DNA of 64,000 bases, taken from NCBI RefSeq assembly GCF_030272615.1, contig NC_081412.1, positions 542,334,335 to 542,398,334 of the forward strand, read 5' to 3'. This document shows positions 22,090-34,993 of the stretch, one piece after another. This DNA comes from Cryptomeria japonica. Taxonomy: Eukaryota; Streptophyta; Pinopsida; Cupressales; Cupressaceae. The stretch's first letter is position 1. Every line of letters starts with the position of its first letter. The position numbers and the translations under genes are program-made. A model generated the notes under the pieces. That model was not told where the DNA came from, did not search any database, and was given only the letters and a program-made list of their open reading frames with translations.

Positions 22090-25000
22090 GCTAGGATTAG
22101 GGTTTGTGAAAATTAAGTCGATAAATGCTTGTCTACATCAACATATTCATACTCACTATCAGAAGCATTAGGAGTTGTATTGTCATCATGAATAACATTT
22201 TCACCCATTTCTTCATCAAAGTTTAGAGAAAGACCTGAGCAAGAACACGAGTAGGAGTAAAACCATCACATGTTTTTGTGCAACTTATGATTTGGAGATG
22301 TAGGTTGAACATCTTGCTTAGGAGAAAAGGGAATCATGTCAACTATCGGAGTCTAAGGAGTTTGAGTATTTTGAGGGATAGCTTCATGAGCTCGAACACA
22401 GCGTCTTCGTCGGCGTTCTCTCGTACAACGATTTCGTCAAGTCTTAGTGGAAGGCTGAGAAGGAGGAGGAACACTTGAAAAAGTAGGAATGTTTCTCTCC
22501 TTGATAGTTGAAGGTTTAGGTTGAGGTCTTTTAGGTTGAACAAGAGGAGAAGCAGGCCTCTTCTCTTGATAAGAGGAAGGAGGTGGAACTGCGCTATAGA
22601 AAGGAGGAATGGTAGGTGTAGGAAGAAGACCAAGGCCATCATGAGGAGGAGGTATAGGTATAACCTTAGGAAGAATATTGGTGTTCTTCTTAGAAGAAGG
22701 TACAGTCATATCCATAGGAATAGGATAACGATCTTCCTTAGGAGGGAGATTATTTCTATCCATGAGGGGAAGAACCTCATCTTGAATAATAATAGGAATG
22801 TCAAGTGTTGGGGATCTAGGTTGACTTGAGGATAAGATCATATCTTTCTTTTATTTTTTATAAGATTGAAAAAGAGCATCGCTCCTTGATGGAAGAGATT
22901 GAAATTATTTAGGCCAAAAGAAATCAATAGGAACACTAGGGCTTCTTTTGGATGGACGAAATAAGCTATGGTTCATGGTTATGATTTCTCCATTGTGAGA
23001 AAATTTCAGACACTTGTGGATTGGAGAAGCAATATCCTTCATGGAAGATAGCCAAGGATATCCCAACTTCACATGGAATTTCTCTGAAAAGGGTATGATA
23101 ACAAAGTCAACATCCATGGATTTAGTATGAACTTCAATGGGAAGGGTGATAGAGCCAATGGTAGGACAAGAGAATCCATCAAAAAACTTCACAACCGCAT
23201 TAGAAGCATCATATATTGGTTTATGCAATCATAAAGTGAAAAAATAATCTTCAATTATGACACTAACCATGCAAGAAGGACCAATAAGGGCACCACGACA
23301 AGGTATATCCATAACCTTTGTAACTATGTATAAAGGGCCATCAAGTGCTCTAATGGTCTTGCTAGGGTCAAATATAATACAAGGATCCTTAGGCATGTCT
23401 TGTTTTTCTACTATATTAACCAAGTTTGGAGCCATAAAGGTGACCTCCTCAAAAGAGAAATAATTAGGCACAATCTCAATAACGTTAGAGGTATGAGAAG
23501 GCAAGGGATCAGTGAAAATCTTAAGATTTTGATTAGGAGGAGCTATTGATTTATTCCCTTTATCGTTTACACCTACCACATATATAGTATTATTATCAAT
23601 CAAATCTCGAATCTTATTCTTCAATGTGAAACACTCCTCAGTATCATGACCAGGCTGACGATGAAATTGACAAAATGAACTGTTATCAAAATAAGGGGAT
23701 GCAAGTTTAGAAGGATCAACTGGTTTTATAGGAGGAATTTTGATAGCATTTATGTGCAACAACTGAGACATAATACTATGTAAATATTCAATCAACGAAG
23801 TAAACTCACTTTCTCTTTGGAAAAATTTAGAAATAGAAGGCACACCTGTTGTAGCATTCACATTGTGGTTGTTGATTGTATCATTGAACTTGATGAATCT
23901 TTTTGTTGGTTTGAACTTCACAAACGGTTTTTGAACACTCTGCCCCTTATCACTCGGATCCATAGGAGTGGATTGCTCCATTTGACTCACAGCCAGTTGA
24001 TAATTGTGGAGTGTTGCGCACAACTGTGGAAAGGAAGTAAACTCAGACAAAAGAAGAGTTGCCCTGATATCTTTTTGTAAATTAGAAATGAAAATTCTTT
24101 GAATATCACTATCAGGTACATGAAAAGAAATTTGAGCACACAAATGCTTATATCTACCAATGAAATCAGTCACTTTTTCTTTAACACCTTATTTACAATG
24201 CATTAAATCAGTCAAAGTGATTTTAGGACCAATGTTGTTTTGAAATTGTTGGATGAAAGCATTTGCCAGTTGTTGAAAGGAAGTGATAGAATAAGAAGGC
24301 AAAGAGAAATACCATTGCAAAGCCTTATCTCTTAGTGTTCTTAAAAACAATTTTGCAAGCAATCTTTGATCATTAGCAAAATCGGTACACAAGGTTTGAA
24401 ATGTTTTGACATGCGTAAGAGGATCACCTTTTTCATTATAGAGTTCTAATTGAGGGATCTCAACATGTTTAGGTGGCATGACTTTAACAATGTCAAGAGA
24501 AAGTGGGCTCGCAACATCAAAGGTGGGCACGCTAAACTTGGATGACTCGTAGAAGCAATTTGTTGTTGTAAGGAAGACACGGTTTGAGCAAGATTGTTAA
24601 TTGTTAGTTCGGTAGAAGAATTGATGTTAGACATAGTTGATTGAGAAGGTGGTATGATGTTATTGAAAGAAGGCATGGATTGAGAATAAGGTGGTGGGAC
24701 AATATGATAAGTAGGCATAGGTGATGATTGGGTAGGAAAAGGGACACTTAAAGGAGGAACAAAGTTGTTGAAGGAATTGCCCCCTTGTATCACATTGATT
24801 GGTTGAGGAATAATAGGGATACTTATGGAAGACATAGGTAAAGATGGAGGATAAAATGAAGAAGAGGGATTGCCACCATGACCAATGGTTGTAGGAATGA
24901 CGCTTTGAGTTGAATTAGTCATGATGTTGGAGGTAAAATTAGGAATACTAGTCATAAGAGTAGTCAAAGGATTGAAGGATTGACTTGTGTTGAAGGTTGT

Positions 25001-26625
25001 GAATAACCTAGGGTTTCGGCACAACTCTTGATAGGCATGACATTAGAATCAACAATACGTGCAATGCCTGTTAGGTCCAACAAGGAAAGCTAATGTACTG
25101 AGAGGGGAGGGGTGAATTAGTACTTCAAAACTTTTCTTCAAAAACAATCTTACTGATAAACATAAACTGAGTATAGTTGATCTCATAATATATAATGCTA
25201 AAACATAATCATAGAAATAACATCCATACACATTTCACTCCATAACACAAATATTTTGGTTACGCAGAAACTCTTAGTTAGAGAGAAAAACTGCGGTGGG
25301 GATGGCACCCACAACTTCACTACTGCAATAATAAAGGTTGCTCGGTTAGAGCTACATGTTTAGCTATTTCTAATAGCTTACCCTGTTAAGAGTATCAAGA
25401 TCTTTTAGATCTACCTTGCTAAAGGATTTTACAAACACTTTTACAAAAATTGTACCTGGTTAAAGGCTTTACAATTTATAGACCTTGTTAGAGTCTTTTA
25501 CCCTGTTAAAGGCTTCTAATACAACTCAAAATAATTCAATCAAAATCTTTACAAATATTTGCAACTTTACATCTGAAATGTTATATCAGACTCTATGTGC
25601 TCAATATGAAATTACCATGCTCATAGCATACCTTGGTAATTGATAGATCAACTCGATGACCTCTTCTGTATTCTCTGTCCCTTAAACTATTTTCTGAAAA
25701 TCTTTCTTGGTGACCTCTGAATATCTCTGTTCACTCATCACATCTTAACTTCTCTCAAGATTTTTCATTTTCAACTCATCATCTTCCCTCTATATTTTTG
25801 ATACTCAAATCACTCTGTATATATATCTCTATGAGGCGGTGATCTTGTTCATACATCGATTATACAAATATGTTTTATCGAATGAATAAACATAGAAATT
25901 ATTTCATTGGATAAACTTCCTCAAAATCATACAAAATCTTTAAGTGCAATTCCCTATGTAATAATAGTTCCCTGTTCTCGAATCTTGTAGCACGTTTCCA
26001 CATAGGTGTCCAGGTTCATTGAATCTAGTAACACGTTTCCACTTGGTTCAGATTAACTCGGTATACCTTCTTTGTTACTTGGTGGACATAAGAACTTTAC
26101 TCGGTAGGCAGCTCAGTATATATCATCTCAATGACTGGCCTTTCTTCTATAACCGACACCCTTAGTGCTTACCGACTGAATATTCTGGTAGTATTAACTG
26201 ACTGGAGTATATAGGATGACTTTGGACATAAAACTAATGACAACTTAGTAAATAGTAACAATGCCACGCAATATATAAATTCCATTCTTATCACTTTGAA
26301 TCATGTGCTTAAGGCCTTCAATTAATGGAAGAGTTTTACTATTAGGGTATTATTGGGACATCCATTGTCGAAAGTTATCAAATTGACTGTCCAATGTGGA
26401 AAGTTGATCTATACAGACCCTAGTTAAAGCTTCTTCTTCATCATGGGATTCATCAATAGGGTGAACAGGCACATGATTAAGATGGGAAGAATTAGCATGA
26501 TTCTCATTAAAGAAGTCACCCAGATTAGGCTCCATCTCCTCAGTAATTAAACCTTTGGAGGCCTTAATTATAATGCTTTGTCTAACGGGGATAGGATAGG
26601 TAAGACTAATAGTGGTAAAACTCAT
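22090..26625 (-). pseudogene. B unit 1 gag/protease-like gene, broken
   Basis: Element sense runs from MSFTTISLTYPIP (26625) leftward and is interrupted by solo LTR D and several stops. In order: a Ser/Pro-rich N-terminal half; a Retrotrans_gag core (HVKTFQTLC, DKALQWYFSLP, FQQLANAFIQQF, FIGRYKHLCAQISF); a zinc-knuckle-like CQFHRQPGHDTEECF; a retropepsin-like fold remnant (GALIGPSCMVSVI ... LGYPWLSSMKDIASP); and a proline/lysine-rich extension (PPHDGLGLLPTPTIPPF, PKRPQPKPSTIKERN). There is no RT, RNase H or integrase in the unit, so the element depends on another element for replication. Gag packages the RNA; the protease-like part lacks the usual DSG/DTG triad. Confidence 0.85.
25069..26260. 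mobile_element. Solo LTR, family D (1192 bp)
   Basis: Starts TGTTAGGTCC and ends AGTAACA, with short inverted ends TGTTA/TAACA, flanked by the 5-bp duplication ATGCC (25064-25068 and 26261-26265). The orthologous site in unit 2 (near 52300) is uninterrupted, proving insertion into the gag gene after the units diverged. No internal region or second LTR is present. Confidence 0.9.
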
Positions 26626-26639
26626 GCACTAGAGGGAAA

Positions 26640-27718
26640 ATTTGAATTTTGAATTTTGGTACAAAGCTTACAAAATTGATTAATGCAAAATTTAAGAAAA
26701 TAGTGATTAAACAATTTGTTATTTGTTGGAAGAAGAGGATGACACAATTTCCAAAAATAAAAGGAAATTGGAATTTCAAAATTAGGGCCAAGGGAATACC
26801 ACTTAATTTTAAAATCATTTTTTTAAAAATCAGGGCAGACTATAATTAACCTATTAATTTTTTTAAAAATCTTGAAATTTGAAATGTTGAATTTTGGAGG
26901 TATTTCCGATTCTAGAGGGATCAAAAATTGACAAAATCAGCCAATTTTCTGGATTTAGGCTATTAAATATAGTCTCCCGAAATTTTGGGAAAAAAATTGA
27001 GGACCCTAGCAGGAACGCACATGGTCCGGCCAACATTTTTCGAAATTTTTCAGGGATGAATATTACGATGATTTCAAATCTAACCCCAAAAAATTGAGAA
27101 ATTTTACAACCTCTAGATGGGTGAAATGAAGGTTCAAATGTAAAAATAGGACCCTATTAGGGTTTTGAAGAAAAAGAGGAATTGAATTGCAAATTTGAAA
27201 AAGGTCAAACCTAATGGATAGGGACACCCTGGAAAATGTTTAGAAATCTGATTTTGAATGAAATTGATTGAAATTTGCACAAAATCCAATTAAATTTGAA
27301 AAATAGGGCTTTATGACCTAACCACTTAATTTTGAATTTTGAATTTTGAGAAAAATGAGGGAAATTGAAAATTTGAATTGTAAGAATGAAAACAAGTATG
27401 AGAACAATCAGAAATCTGAAAATTAAATGGAAATACAATTTTTGCACAAGTTCAAGATGATTTTTGAAAATTAGGGTTTTAACAAGTAACCTCTTAATTT
27501 TGTAAATTTATTTGCAAATTGAACAAGACAATAAGGAAATTGAATTTGACAAACAAAACAATTTTCAGATCAAAGATAACCACAAACAATTTTTACAAAT
27601 CACAAGTTTAATTTTAATTTTTAAAACTAGGGTTTTTATTGATTTGACCACTAAGTTTGCAAAAATTTGAAACTTGCAAATCAAAAATATGCAATTTTGT
27701 TCAAAGGAAAGCATGCAA
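26640..27718 (-). other. B unit 1 untranslated leader
   Basis: AT-rich region between gag start and primer-binding site in element sense. It contains a second copy of the 27-nt dyad at 27001-27027, followed in element sense by TCAATTTTTTTCCC and TTTCGGGAG. Confidence 0.75.
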
Positions 27719-27734
27719 GACGTCGGGTTCACCA
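27719..27734 (-). other. B unit 1 primer-binding site
   Basis: In element sense TGGTGAACCCGACGTC begins 3 nt after the LTR end (TTACA TTT). It starts TGG, as expected for pairing with a tRNA CCA tail. The tRNA was not identified. An identical site lies at 53747-53762. Confidence 0.8.
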
Positions 27735-27737
27735 AAA

Positions 27738-28935
27738 TGTAATGTGACCAAAGTGTATTGGTGGGTGGAAAATGTGTGAATGAGAGATCAAGAGGAAAAC
27801 TACCATTTCCCTCCAAGAAGAGATGAGAGTTTCACTACGAATTTCCCTTCAAACACTTTTCACCTAATTACATTGGAAGAAGAGGGAAGAATTCACTAGA
27901 TTCAATCTCCAAAGAAGAAGATAGAATTCTGAGTGTAATGGGAATGATAAGCTAATCCCCTCTTCCTATTTGAAATGGAAAGGAATTGATTGAATTCTAT
28001 AGTGCAAAAGTGACAAAGAACCGATTATAACTTGAGATTGAAGTATGTGATGAAGTTGTGCACCTGGATCTGGCAATAAAATGTCGATATGAAGACATCC
28101 TAGGAATTTGAGGAAATTATGTCTGGACCATGGCAGGAATGTACACGATCCTCTAAAAAATCCGCAAAATGAATAGGGTTTTTTCGCCTCTGCAAATGGA
28201 GCTTGAATTTGAAAGTACAGTTGCACACTAGCAACCTACACACAGAAAAGAGAGGAAAAGGGGTTGGGATTGGGGGTTTGCCTTTAGGTCAAATCCCAAT
28301 TTTGGAATTAACCAAGTAATGAAAGAAAGTACTTGCAAGTAGATGTAAATGTAAGACTGAAATGTAAATCACCTCAAGGGAGGTTGTGATAGAAATGTTG
28401 ATAGAAATGCTTGTGTGGAATTGAATGTTGCAATAAATCTCCTCTTCAATGGTTGAATCATTTACTTGAATGCAACAGCTAGCCTTGAAGGGAGACTTGA
28501 GAATGCTCAATGCTGGAAAGGAATGTTTGAATACTCTGGAACACTTGATCGCAATTTTATCCAACTTGACCAACTTACAGCTTACCCAAATGAGAGGGCA
28601 AATTCAACTTGAATACATCTCAATTCAGGTTAATGAAACTGATTTTCATCACAGGTCGACATCAAGGAAGTTTTCCCGCTCACTGCACAACCTACAATGC
28701 ATGCTTTAGGAAAGGTCAAGCCCCAAAATAGGGTAGGGACATGGGCGCCATGCCACTGTCCTACCCCTTTCTCAAGGGCAGAGTGTAGATAGGGTGATGC
28801 GGAGGCCAAGGAAGAAGCAGATTCTAAGGGTTGAGCAGTCTTCGGTCTCCGATCAAGCTAGGGGATTCCATCGTGCATGCATGAGGACCCTAATGCAGTC
28901 GAAAATTGCTAGGGTCGCAATTTTATGACACTACA
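27738..28935 (-). mobile_element. B-family LTR2 (shared by units 1 and 2)
   Basis: 1198 bp, TGTAATG...GACACTACA. It has a primer-binding site on its left and a polypurine tract on its right, so it serves as 5' LTR of unit 1 and 3' LTR of unit 2. Dyad copy at 28125-28151. Confidence 0.92.
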
Positions 28936-29272
28936 TTTAGCCCCCATTTTAGCGGGAGTATGAGCGTACACCAATACTGCCGGTAAAGTACAAGGAAACA
29001 AGATTGAAAGACTTTTACCACGCCAAATAGGCAAGATGCGCCAATCCCCCAGTGGACTTAGGATCTTACAACTTCGATTGACAAAGTAAAAGGGAAGATC
29101 GAGAAGGGGATAACCATGACTACAAGTAGCAAAGTTCCCCTCACCATGAGTCATGAAAGCAAGGATACTAAAGATTACAAAGCAAAATAAAGTTCACTAA
29201 GTAATTCTAAGTATCAAGAATGAAAATATGAATGGAGTGTATGCCCTCATGTTAAAGCGATTGCACACACCT
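28936..29272 (-). mobile_element. B unit 2 internal region, left part
   Basis: Starts with polypurine tract and continues colinear with 21172 onward until GCACACACCT, where element A is inserted. The sequence resumes at 48757 (CACCTTATCGG). Confidence 0.9.
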
Positions 29273-30724
29273 TGTAGACGTATAAAAATGACTATATTCC
29301 TAAATGAATATTTTATGTTCATTTATCTATTTAATTAAATCTAATTTAATTAAATTATCTACATTCCTCTATTTAATTAAGTAAATTACTCAATTTATTT
29401 AATTAAATTCAGTTACCCCCTTTTAGGTCATTTAATTGATTAAATCATTTTATTTAATTAAATCTATTCTTCTAAACCTTTTAATTAAATTTTCATTTAA
29501 TTAAAAAAGGAATCCCAACTAAATAAATCTAATTTATTTAAAAACCTCCACTTGCAACCAAATTGAATTAAATTAACTTTATTTCAATTAAATCCTATTA
29601 TTTCTCCATCCACTTGCAAAATCCTACATCTTCCACTTGCCTCCTAAACCTTATTCCTAACCCCCTTCTAGATTCTTCTAATCACTTCTAAATTAGCCTA
29701 ACCCATCTCCTAAATATTGTCACATCCGTAAGCAAGGGGAAGTCACTTCTCAAACCCTCAAAGTCTTTGAAAACCATTAAAGGCTTCAACAACTTAACTT
29801 TGAAAGTCTTCCAAACCATTAATGGTTAACTCAACCCTCCAGCATGATTAAAGAATTTCTCTAAACTCAACCTCCATGTAACCCAAGGGTCTCATCAAGC
29901 CTTTAATGCTTTGACCATGGTTATTCCTTAATCCCTTGCACAACAGTTTATCCTTTGGGTAAAAGTTTTATCCATTGGATAACCCTAATCTAATCTTAAC
30001 CCTTACCTCTTATGGTAACCATGAGGTCTACTCAAGCATTTAATGCTTCCTACCTCTCTTATCAACCCAACCTTATGTTGACAATTGTCACTATTTCATT
30101 GGTGAGAATTGCAAACATGGATTCCCAACTTTCAAACTCAACTCTTGATTAAATCTTTCAATCCTGGCCATCCATTGCCCTATTTTTGCTATAAATAGAG
30201 CTCTCCATTCCTCCATTTAGATATCCAAGTCTTTAGCATCATACTTATACTCAAATCCATTCAAGCTTTAATATATCATGTGTGCTCATCATTTAGCCTC
30301 TCTTTTAAATAGGAATTAATCTAAATATGCATGTTCAGAGTATTTTCCTTATCATTTAGTTTAACCATAGACTAGTATATCATGCTAGGATAGTCTTGCT
30401 ACTAATCTTGTCATCTTATAATCTAGTTTATTGCATTTGTAAGATCATGCATAGCTTAGGATGCATTTCATAATAAAATCAATTAAAACATCCCTCATTA
30501 TTGCATTTGTCATCCCTAAACCACTTTGCTCAGTGATATGAGAGCAAAGACATTGGTTTGAGGGACCTTGTGAGAGAGAGAATCACGGAACCAACCTTGG
30601 GAAGTTGAGTCATCTTTCGTGACTCCATAACTTGCACCAATAATTCCTGTGGGTGTGTAGATAAGTTCCTTTGAGCTTCATTTTTCACATTTTAAGCTTT
30701 ATTGACCCACTTTTCCCGCGTACA
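29273..30724 (+). mobile_element. Element A 5' LTR
   Basis: 1452 bp. The first 300 bp are packed with TTTAATTAAAT-type AT palindromes. A TATA box, TATAAATAG, lies at 30190-30198, so U3 is about 940 bp. It ends CCCGCGTACA. Confidence 0.95.
30190..30198 (+). promoter_or_regulatory. TATA box in element A LTR
   Basis: TATAAATAG, preceded by CTATTTTTGC. The identical site in the 3' LTR is at 48222-48230. Transcription would start about 30 bp downstream. Confidence 0.75.
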
Positions 30725-30728
30725 TTTC

Positions 30729-30750
30729 TGGCGCCCACCACGGGGCCCGA
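30729..30750 (+). other. Element A primer-binding site
   Basis: TGGCGCCCACCACGGGGCCC starts 4 nt after the LTR. TGGCGCC starts are typical of Tat/Ogre-type elements; from memory Ogre is assigned tRNA-Arg, which was not verified here. Confidence 0.8.
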
Positions 30751-30794
30751 CCCCATATATCAAATTGGTTTTTGAATTTAACCCCTTTTGCAAG

Positions 30795-32002
30795 TGTAGC
30801 GTCCTAAAATTGCGACACTTGCAATTTCGACTGCATTTCGGTCTTCACGATGGCGACGCAACACGCAACCTGAATGGAGACCCCGAAACCTGATTATGAC
30901 ACTGAAAACTACATTTTCTTGCACCCTGGCCTGAACCTCCTTTGCACCCTGCTGTCCCGGGAGGTGGGACTAGAGTGCCCAGCGCCCTGGTCCCTAGGTC
31001 CTATTTTGGGCCCGGTCTCCTAAGGGGTCTCGGGTCTTTTTGTTTGCAATTTGGAAATTATCATTTCCTGGTCGGCCTAAGGTCGGGAAAATCAGTCTAT
31101 CAGCCCTAATTGACAAGTATATAAACTACATTTGCCTCTCCCATTTGGGTAGGAAGGACATATGTGTACAAGCATGGAAACTATACCCAAGCATTCAAGC
31201 ATTCAAGCATTCCTTCAAGCAATTGATCATTTCAAGTCTCCATTCAAGGCTAAGTGTTGCATTCAAGTCAAGGATTCAACCATTGAAGAGGAGATCACAT
31301 ACTACATGCTACAACATACAACATACAACATCTATACCTTCGCACATAAGGATACAAACATCCTTACAACAAGGTATTAGTACTTGTTTTACATTACAGA
31401 CATTTACATTTACAGCACTTGCTCATTTCTTGGTTAATTCCAAAACCGGGGTTTGACCTAAAGGCAAACCCCTAATCCCTAACCCCCCAATCGTCTTCGC
31501 TTTTCTGTGTGTAGGTTGCAGGTACGCGGTTGAAATTGAAGATCTGGAATCCTTGTGCAGAGACGAACAGATCCCCCTTCGTTTCGCGGATTTTTCGGAG
31601 GACTGTGGCGCTCGGGCGCCATCGTCCCGACAATTTTTGCTCAAATTTGCAGGACAGCGCCGTATCGACATTTTACTGCTAATTCCAGGTCCGCAGCTTC
31701 ATACTGTATCCCTATCTCAGTTTACAAGCGAATCTTTGTCACTTTCTATGCATTCCTAGCTTAATTCTTCTATGCACATTCTTTACAAAAGAGGGTAGCC
31801 TTGCTGTCATAACCCTTGAAACTCATTTAGCATCCAATCTTGCATTGCGTGGGATTGGATCTTGTGGGTTTCAACCCCTCTTTTGAATGTAAAGTCTCTC
31901 CCCTAAGTGAAAACCATCAACCCTAGTGAATCTCCCTTCTCTCTCCTTGGAGTTGGAAGAGGGGAGAGCAACTAGGGTTCGATCGCGATTTTCTGCTTTA
32001 CA
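30795..32002 (+). mobile_element. Solo LTR, family C copy 1 (1208 bp)
   Basis: TGTAGCGTCCTAAAATTG...CTTTACA with 5-bp duplication GCAAG (30790-30794 and 32003-32007), inserted in the element A leader. A TATA box TATATAAA is at 31118-31125. It contains a dyad (31600-31628) and the TTTTCTGTGTGTAG|GTTGCAGG site. It is homologous along most of its length to B LTRs (TGTAGTGTCATAAAATTG start, CTCCxTTCAAGGCTA, GGTTAATTCCAAAA, GGGGTTTGACC), so B and C are sister families. Confidence 0.93.
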
Positions 32003-32045
32003 GCAAGTACGCGAGAAACAAGAATCAACGTGTGGGAAACATTCC

Positions 32046-32320
32046 CTAGCGCATCCGGTTAACAGTCTAGCGCATCCCACTTTCTGTTTAGCACGTGGGG
32101 TCCATATAATAGCGCATGTAGTCTTTACTATAACGCATCATCCCACTAGTATTTTCCTGTAGGTCTCAGCGCGGGAGAAAAATAGAGCAGCGCATCTAGA
32201 AACTAACTTAGCGCATTTGGAAAACAACATTTGGAAAACAACATAGCGCATCGGATATGTCAGATAGTGCATCACAGTCATCCAGTAGCGCATACAGTCT
32301 ATTCTATAGCGCATCACAGA
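32046..32320 (+). repeat. TAGCGCAT array 1
   Basis: About a dozen copies of TAGCGCAT or one-base variants (AGCGCATC, AACGCATC, TAGTGCAT) at 15-35 bp intervals. Spacers are unrelated to each other, so only the 8-mer is repeated. It starts 40 bp after the C solo LTR. Confidence 0.85.
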
Positions 32321-33847
32321 CGGAAAACAAAAAAAAAAAATTGTAACCAAACTTAAATTTAGACTTGTAGAAGTCCACAAGATCCCAAAATTTTTCTAAT
32401 GGTTTGATTGGCATCTTGCAAAATTTCTGACAACTTCTTGCAGGTTTGGGAGCTCATTTTTTTTTAAGAGATAAGGATTTAAAATAGTTTGAACTTTTTT
32501 TTTAATAACTTAGCTAAGTTAGTTAAAAAGTTTGAAGTTTTTTTTATTCTTGTTTAAAAAGCTAAAATTGAACTCACATCTTGTTTTGGGCAACTAAAAG
32601 GAACCACAATCAAAATCTTTCTTGCTTTCATAGGAGAAAAACTTTCCCTTTGGGCTCTTAAAAAGAATAAAACAATCTTTTATTTTTGCAGAACAAAGCT
32701 TTAAAAAGAATCTCACCATCCTTTGGTGCATAAAAGGATCAATTTTAAAAAATTTTGTAAGGAAAAAGAACCACACTTTGAATTTTGTTCACAATCAAAG
32801 AGGAAAGTTATCCCCTTTTGTTGATTTTCTTTTGTTGACCAAATCGAAGTTTTGCTTTGTTGACCAAGTTTGTTTCCTAGATTAGATAATCACTGATTTG
32901 AGGAAATAAAATAAACACCATGTTTTTGTGGAGCAACATCTCCATATAGATCTTAGAAAATCACTGAATCCAAAGGATAAAAAGAACAACTTGATTACCT
33001 TGTCTCAAAAGTAGGTGTATGCTCTCCCCTTAACTGGGTGATCAAAAAGCCAGACTACTCTTACACTTTCAGTCATTTAAAGCATTTACATCCTTTAGCA
33101 GGCCTGCCTTCCCGAGGGGTTGAAAACAACTCTTAAAGCCATTTATGGCTGGTGTGAAGGGAACGACCTAAGTGGGAAATGACTTTGACGCCAAGTGTTC
33201 CAACCCACTATAATCAAAAGTGGAAAGTGACGAAAGTCCTTTTCAACAGTTGCATGCAGCGATTATCCTTCCCCCAGTATCCTTGAGATACGTAAAGCCT
33301 TTGTTCTAAAGGTTGGAAAGCCTCATGTGGGAGTTTATCACTGACGGCCGAACATGAAGCTTGATTACGAACCTTCGAAATAGAAACCTTGAGTCGAGTC
33401 AGTAACTAGACATTTATAATATCATAGTGCAAGGGTGGGGAAGAATCTGCCCCCAAGATTGCTCACCATATATCTCCCAAGATGACTACTCAATTGTGAA
33501 GCAATTCACTTTGAGTTAATTTCTGGCAAAAGGCAAAAAAATGAGCACCCTTTAGGGGGTGACACGGCTGTTTGAGCTGACGGAGTATCGAGACTAGTGG
33601 GCTATGGTATTACTTATGACCCTTGAATAAAGAGTCTTTATGAAGTGTATTCATTGTAACCAAACCTGTTAAAACATTGGGGATTTGAACACATCCTCAC
33701 AGAATATACACTTACTGTTTAGATTAGGCAAAAATGGTTATGTATTTTGTGCTGTGTTTGCATTTGTTACTTTAGAAAATCATCCATCAGCATTGAAAAC
33801 TTAAGACAAAACACCAAAATCACAGAAAACAGTCAAAACAGGGCAGT

Positions 33848-34215
33848 TTAGCGCGTAAGAGCAACCTCTTAGCACGTATCAACAATAACTTAGCGCGTCA
33901 AGTCTTACACTTAGCACTTCAAGTATTCATAGTAGCGCTTCATCACAATTTAGAAACAGTCGGAAACAGTTAGCGCGTTCGAAAAATAGCCTAGCACATT
34001 GAAGCATCATATTAGTGTGTGGGAGTCAAACACTAGCGCATAGAGTTGACCAGTTAGCGCTTAGTAGGCCCATACTAGCGCATGACTTTTTGAGTAAAAC
34101 AGAAAACAAAAATAAACAGTCTAAACCAGTTAGCGTGTAGCCAGGGACAGCCTAGCGTGTGTGGTCTTTTCCTTAGCGCATTGAAAACTTTCTGTAGCAC
34201 ATCCCGTCTCTGCTT
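33848..34215 (+). repeat. TAGCGCRT array 2
   Basis: About 16 copies of TAGCGCGT, TAGCGCAT, TAGCACxT or TAGCGTGT at roughly 20-30 bp intervals. Many variants are C-to-T or G-to-A changes within GCGC, as expected from decay of methylated cytosines. Confidence 0.85.
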
Positions 34216-34646
34216 TAGCGTGTGATCAAAACCAGAAAAACAGGGGGCAAAACAGTGATAAATTTTGAAAATTTTGAAAACCTCCTTTCATCAGCTTCAT
34301 TTTTCGTCAAACCAGAATATCAAAACAAAGTGTTAAAAACTATTTCTAGAGCAAATTTCTAGTTAAACAAAAGTTGTCCAAACATCCAAAACTAGTTACA
34401 CGATAAAAATCAGGAAACAGTGACAAATAGGTCCTTTTCTCACTGATTTTATCCCAAACAAAACTTGTTCAAAACCTCAAGTTGTCAAATCAAGTTTCCA
34501 TATCGGGAAACTTTATCCATATCATTTGGCACACTTTGTCGTGAGGGGGCATTTAAACCTTCATTTTGATAAAGTAAAACTCGAGTTTTCAAAACAAGAA
34601 AAACTGAATCCAAAACAACTCAAAGGAAACCATTAATCACTTATGC

Positions 34647-34991
34647 ATGACTAATCCTCATATTCTGAGAAGAAAGAATATTTATCGTAACACTAAGTTG
34701 AAGAAACAACAACCAAGTTTTTCCAAATTTATCAAAATAAATAATTTTTTATACATCAATCGTCAACTCTTCAAATCTCATCGAACATTTCTTCATCACA
34801 TCCAACTCTATATTGAGAACAAATCCAACGAATTTGACAAAGAACCTTTGAAGACTAGGGCATATTGTCAAAAATCCGCATTCAGTCAAATCATAAACCG
34901 TGGAGGAAAGATCAATCCAACATTCTTTCCCGACGAGTGCATCACTTATAACTTCCCCAGGTTACCACCCCCAACTCCCGAGTATTTCTAA
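34647..34991 (+). CDS. Element A ORF upstream of gag (114 codons)
   Basis: Starts MTNPHILRRKNIYRN, with a basic N-terminal half (RRK, KLKKQQ) and a C-terminal FPRLPPPTPEYF. It ends with a TAA two nucleotides before the gag ATG at 34994. No domain is recognised. Unlike the adjacent gag-pol it contains no internal stop. Ogre-type elements carry an extra ORF between the 5' LTR and gag, and this position and size are compatible with a remnant or short version of that ORF. A chance frame in A-rich leader cannot be excluded. Confidence 0.45.
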   Translation: MTNPHILRRKNIYRNTKLKKQQPSFSKFIKINNFLYINRQLFKSHRTFLHHIQLYIENKSNEFDKEPLKTRAYCQKSAFSQIINRGGKINPTFFPDECITYNFPRLPPPTPEYF

Positions 34992-34993
34992 AA

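Larger units (their letters stand above)
32008..34646 (+). other. Element A leader upstream of gag
   Basis: Noncoding. It includes two arrays of the TAGCGCAT-like 8-mer (32046-32320 and 33848-34215) separated by about 1.5 kb without recognised features. Confidence 0.7.

Noticed and set aside
22343-22829. Plus- and minus-strand ORFs rich in Leu or Arg (also at 49581-50076 and 61533-61977)
   Set aside because: They are other-frame reflections of the proline-rich extension of the B gag-like gene, recurring at the same place in each unit.
32046-34215. A CRISPR array, suggested by regularly recurring short motifs
   Set aside because: The repeat is only 8 bp, spacing is irregular, no cas-like genes exist, and the context is a plant retrotransposon leader.
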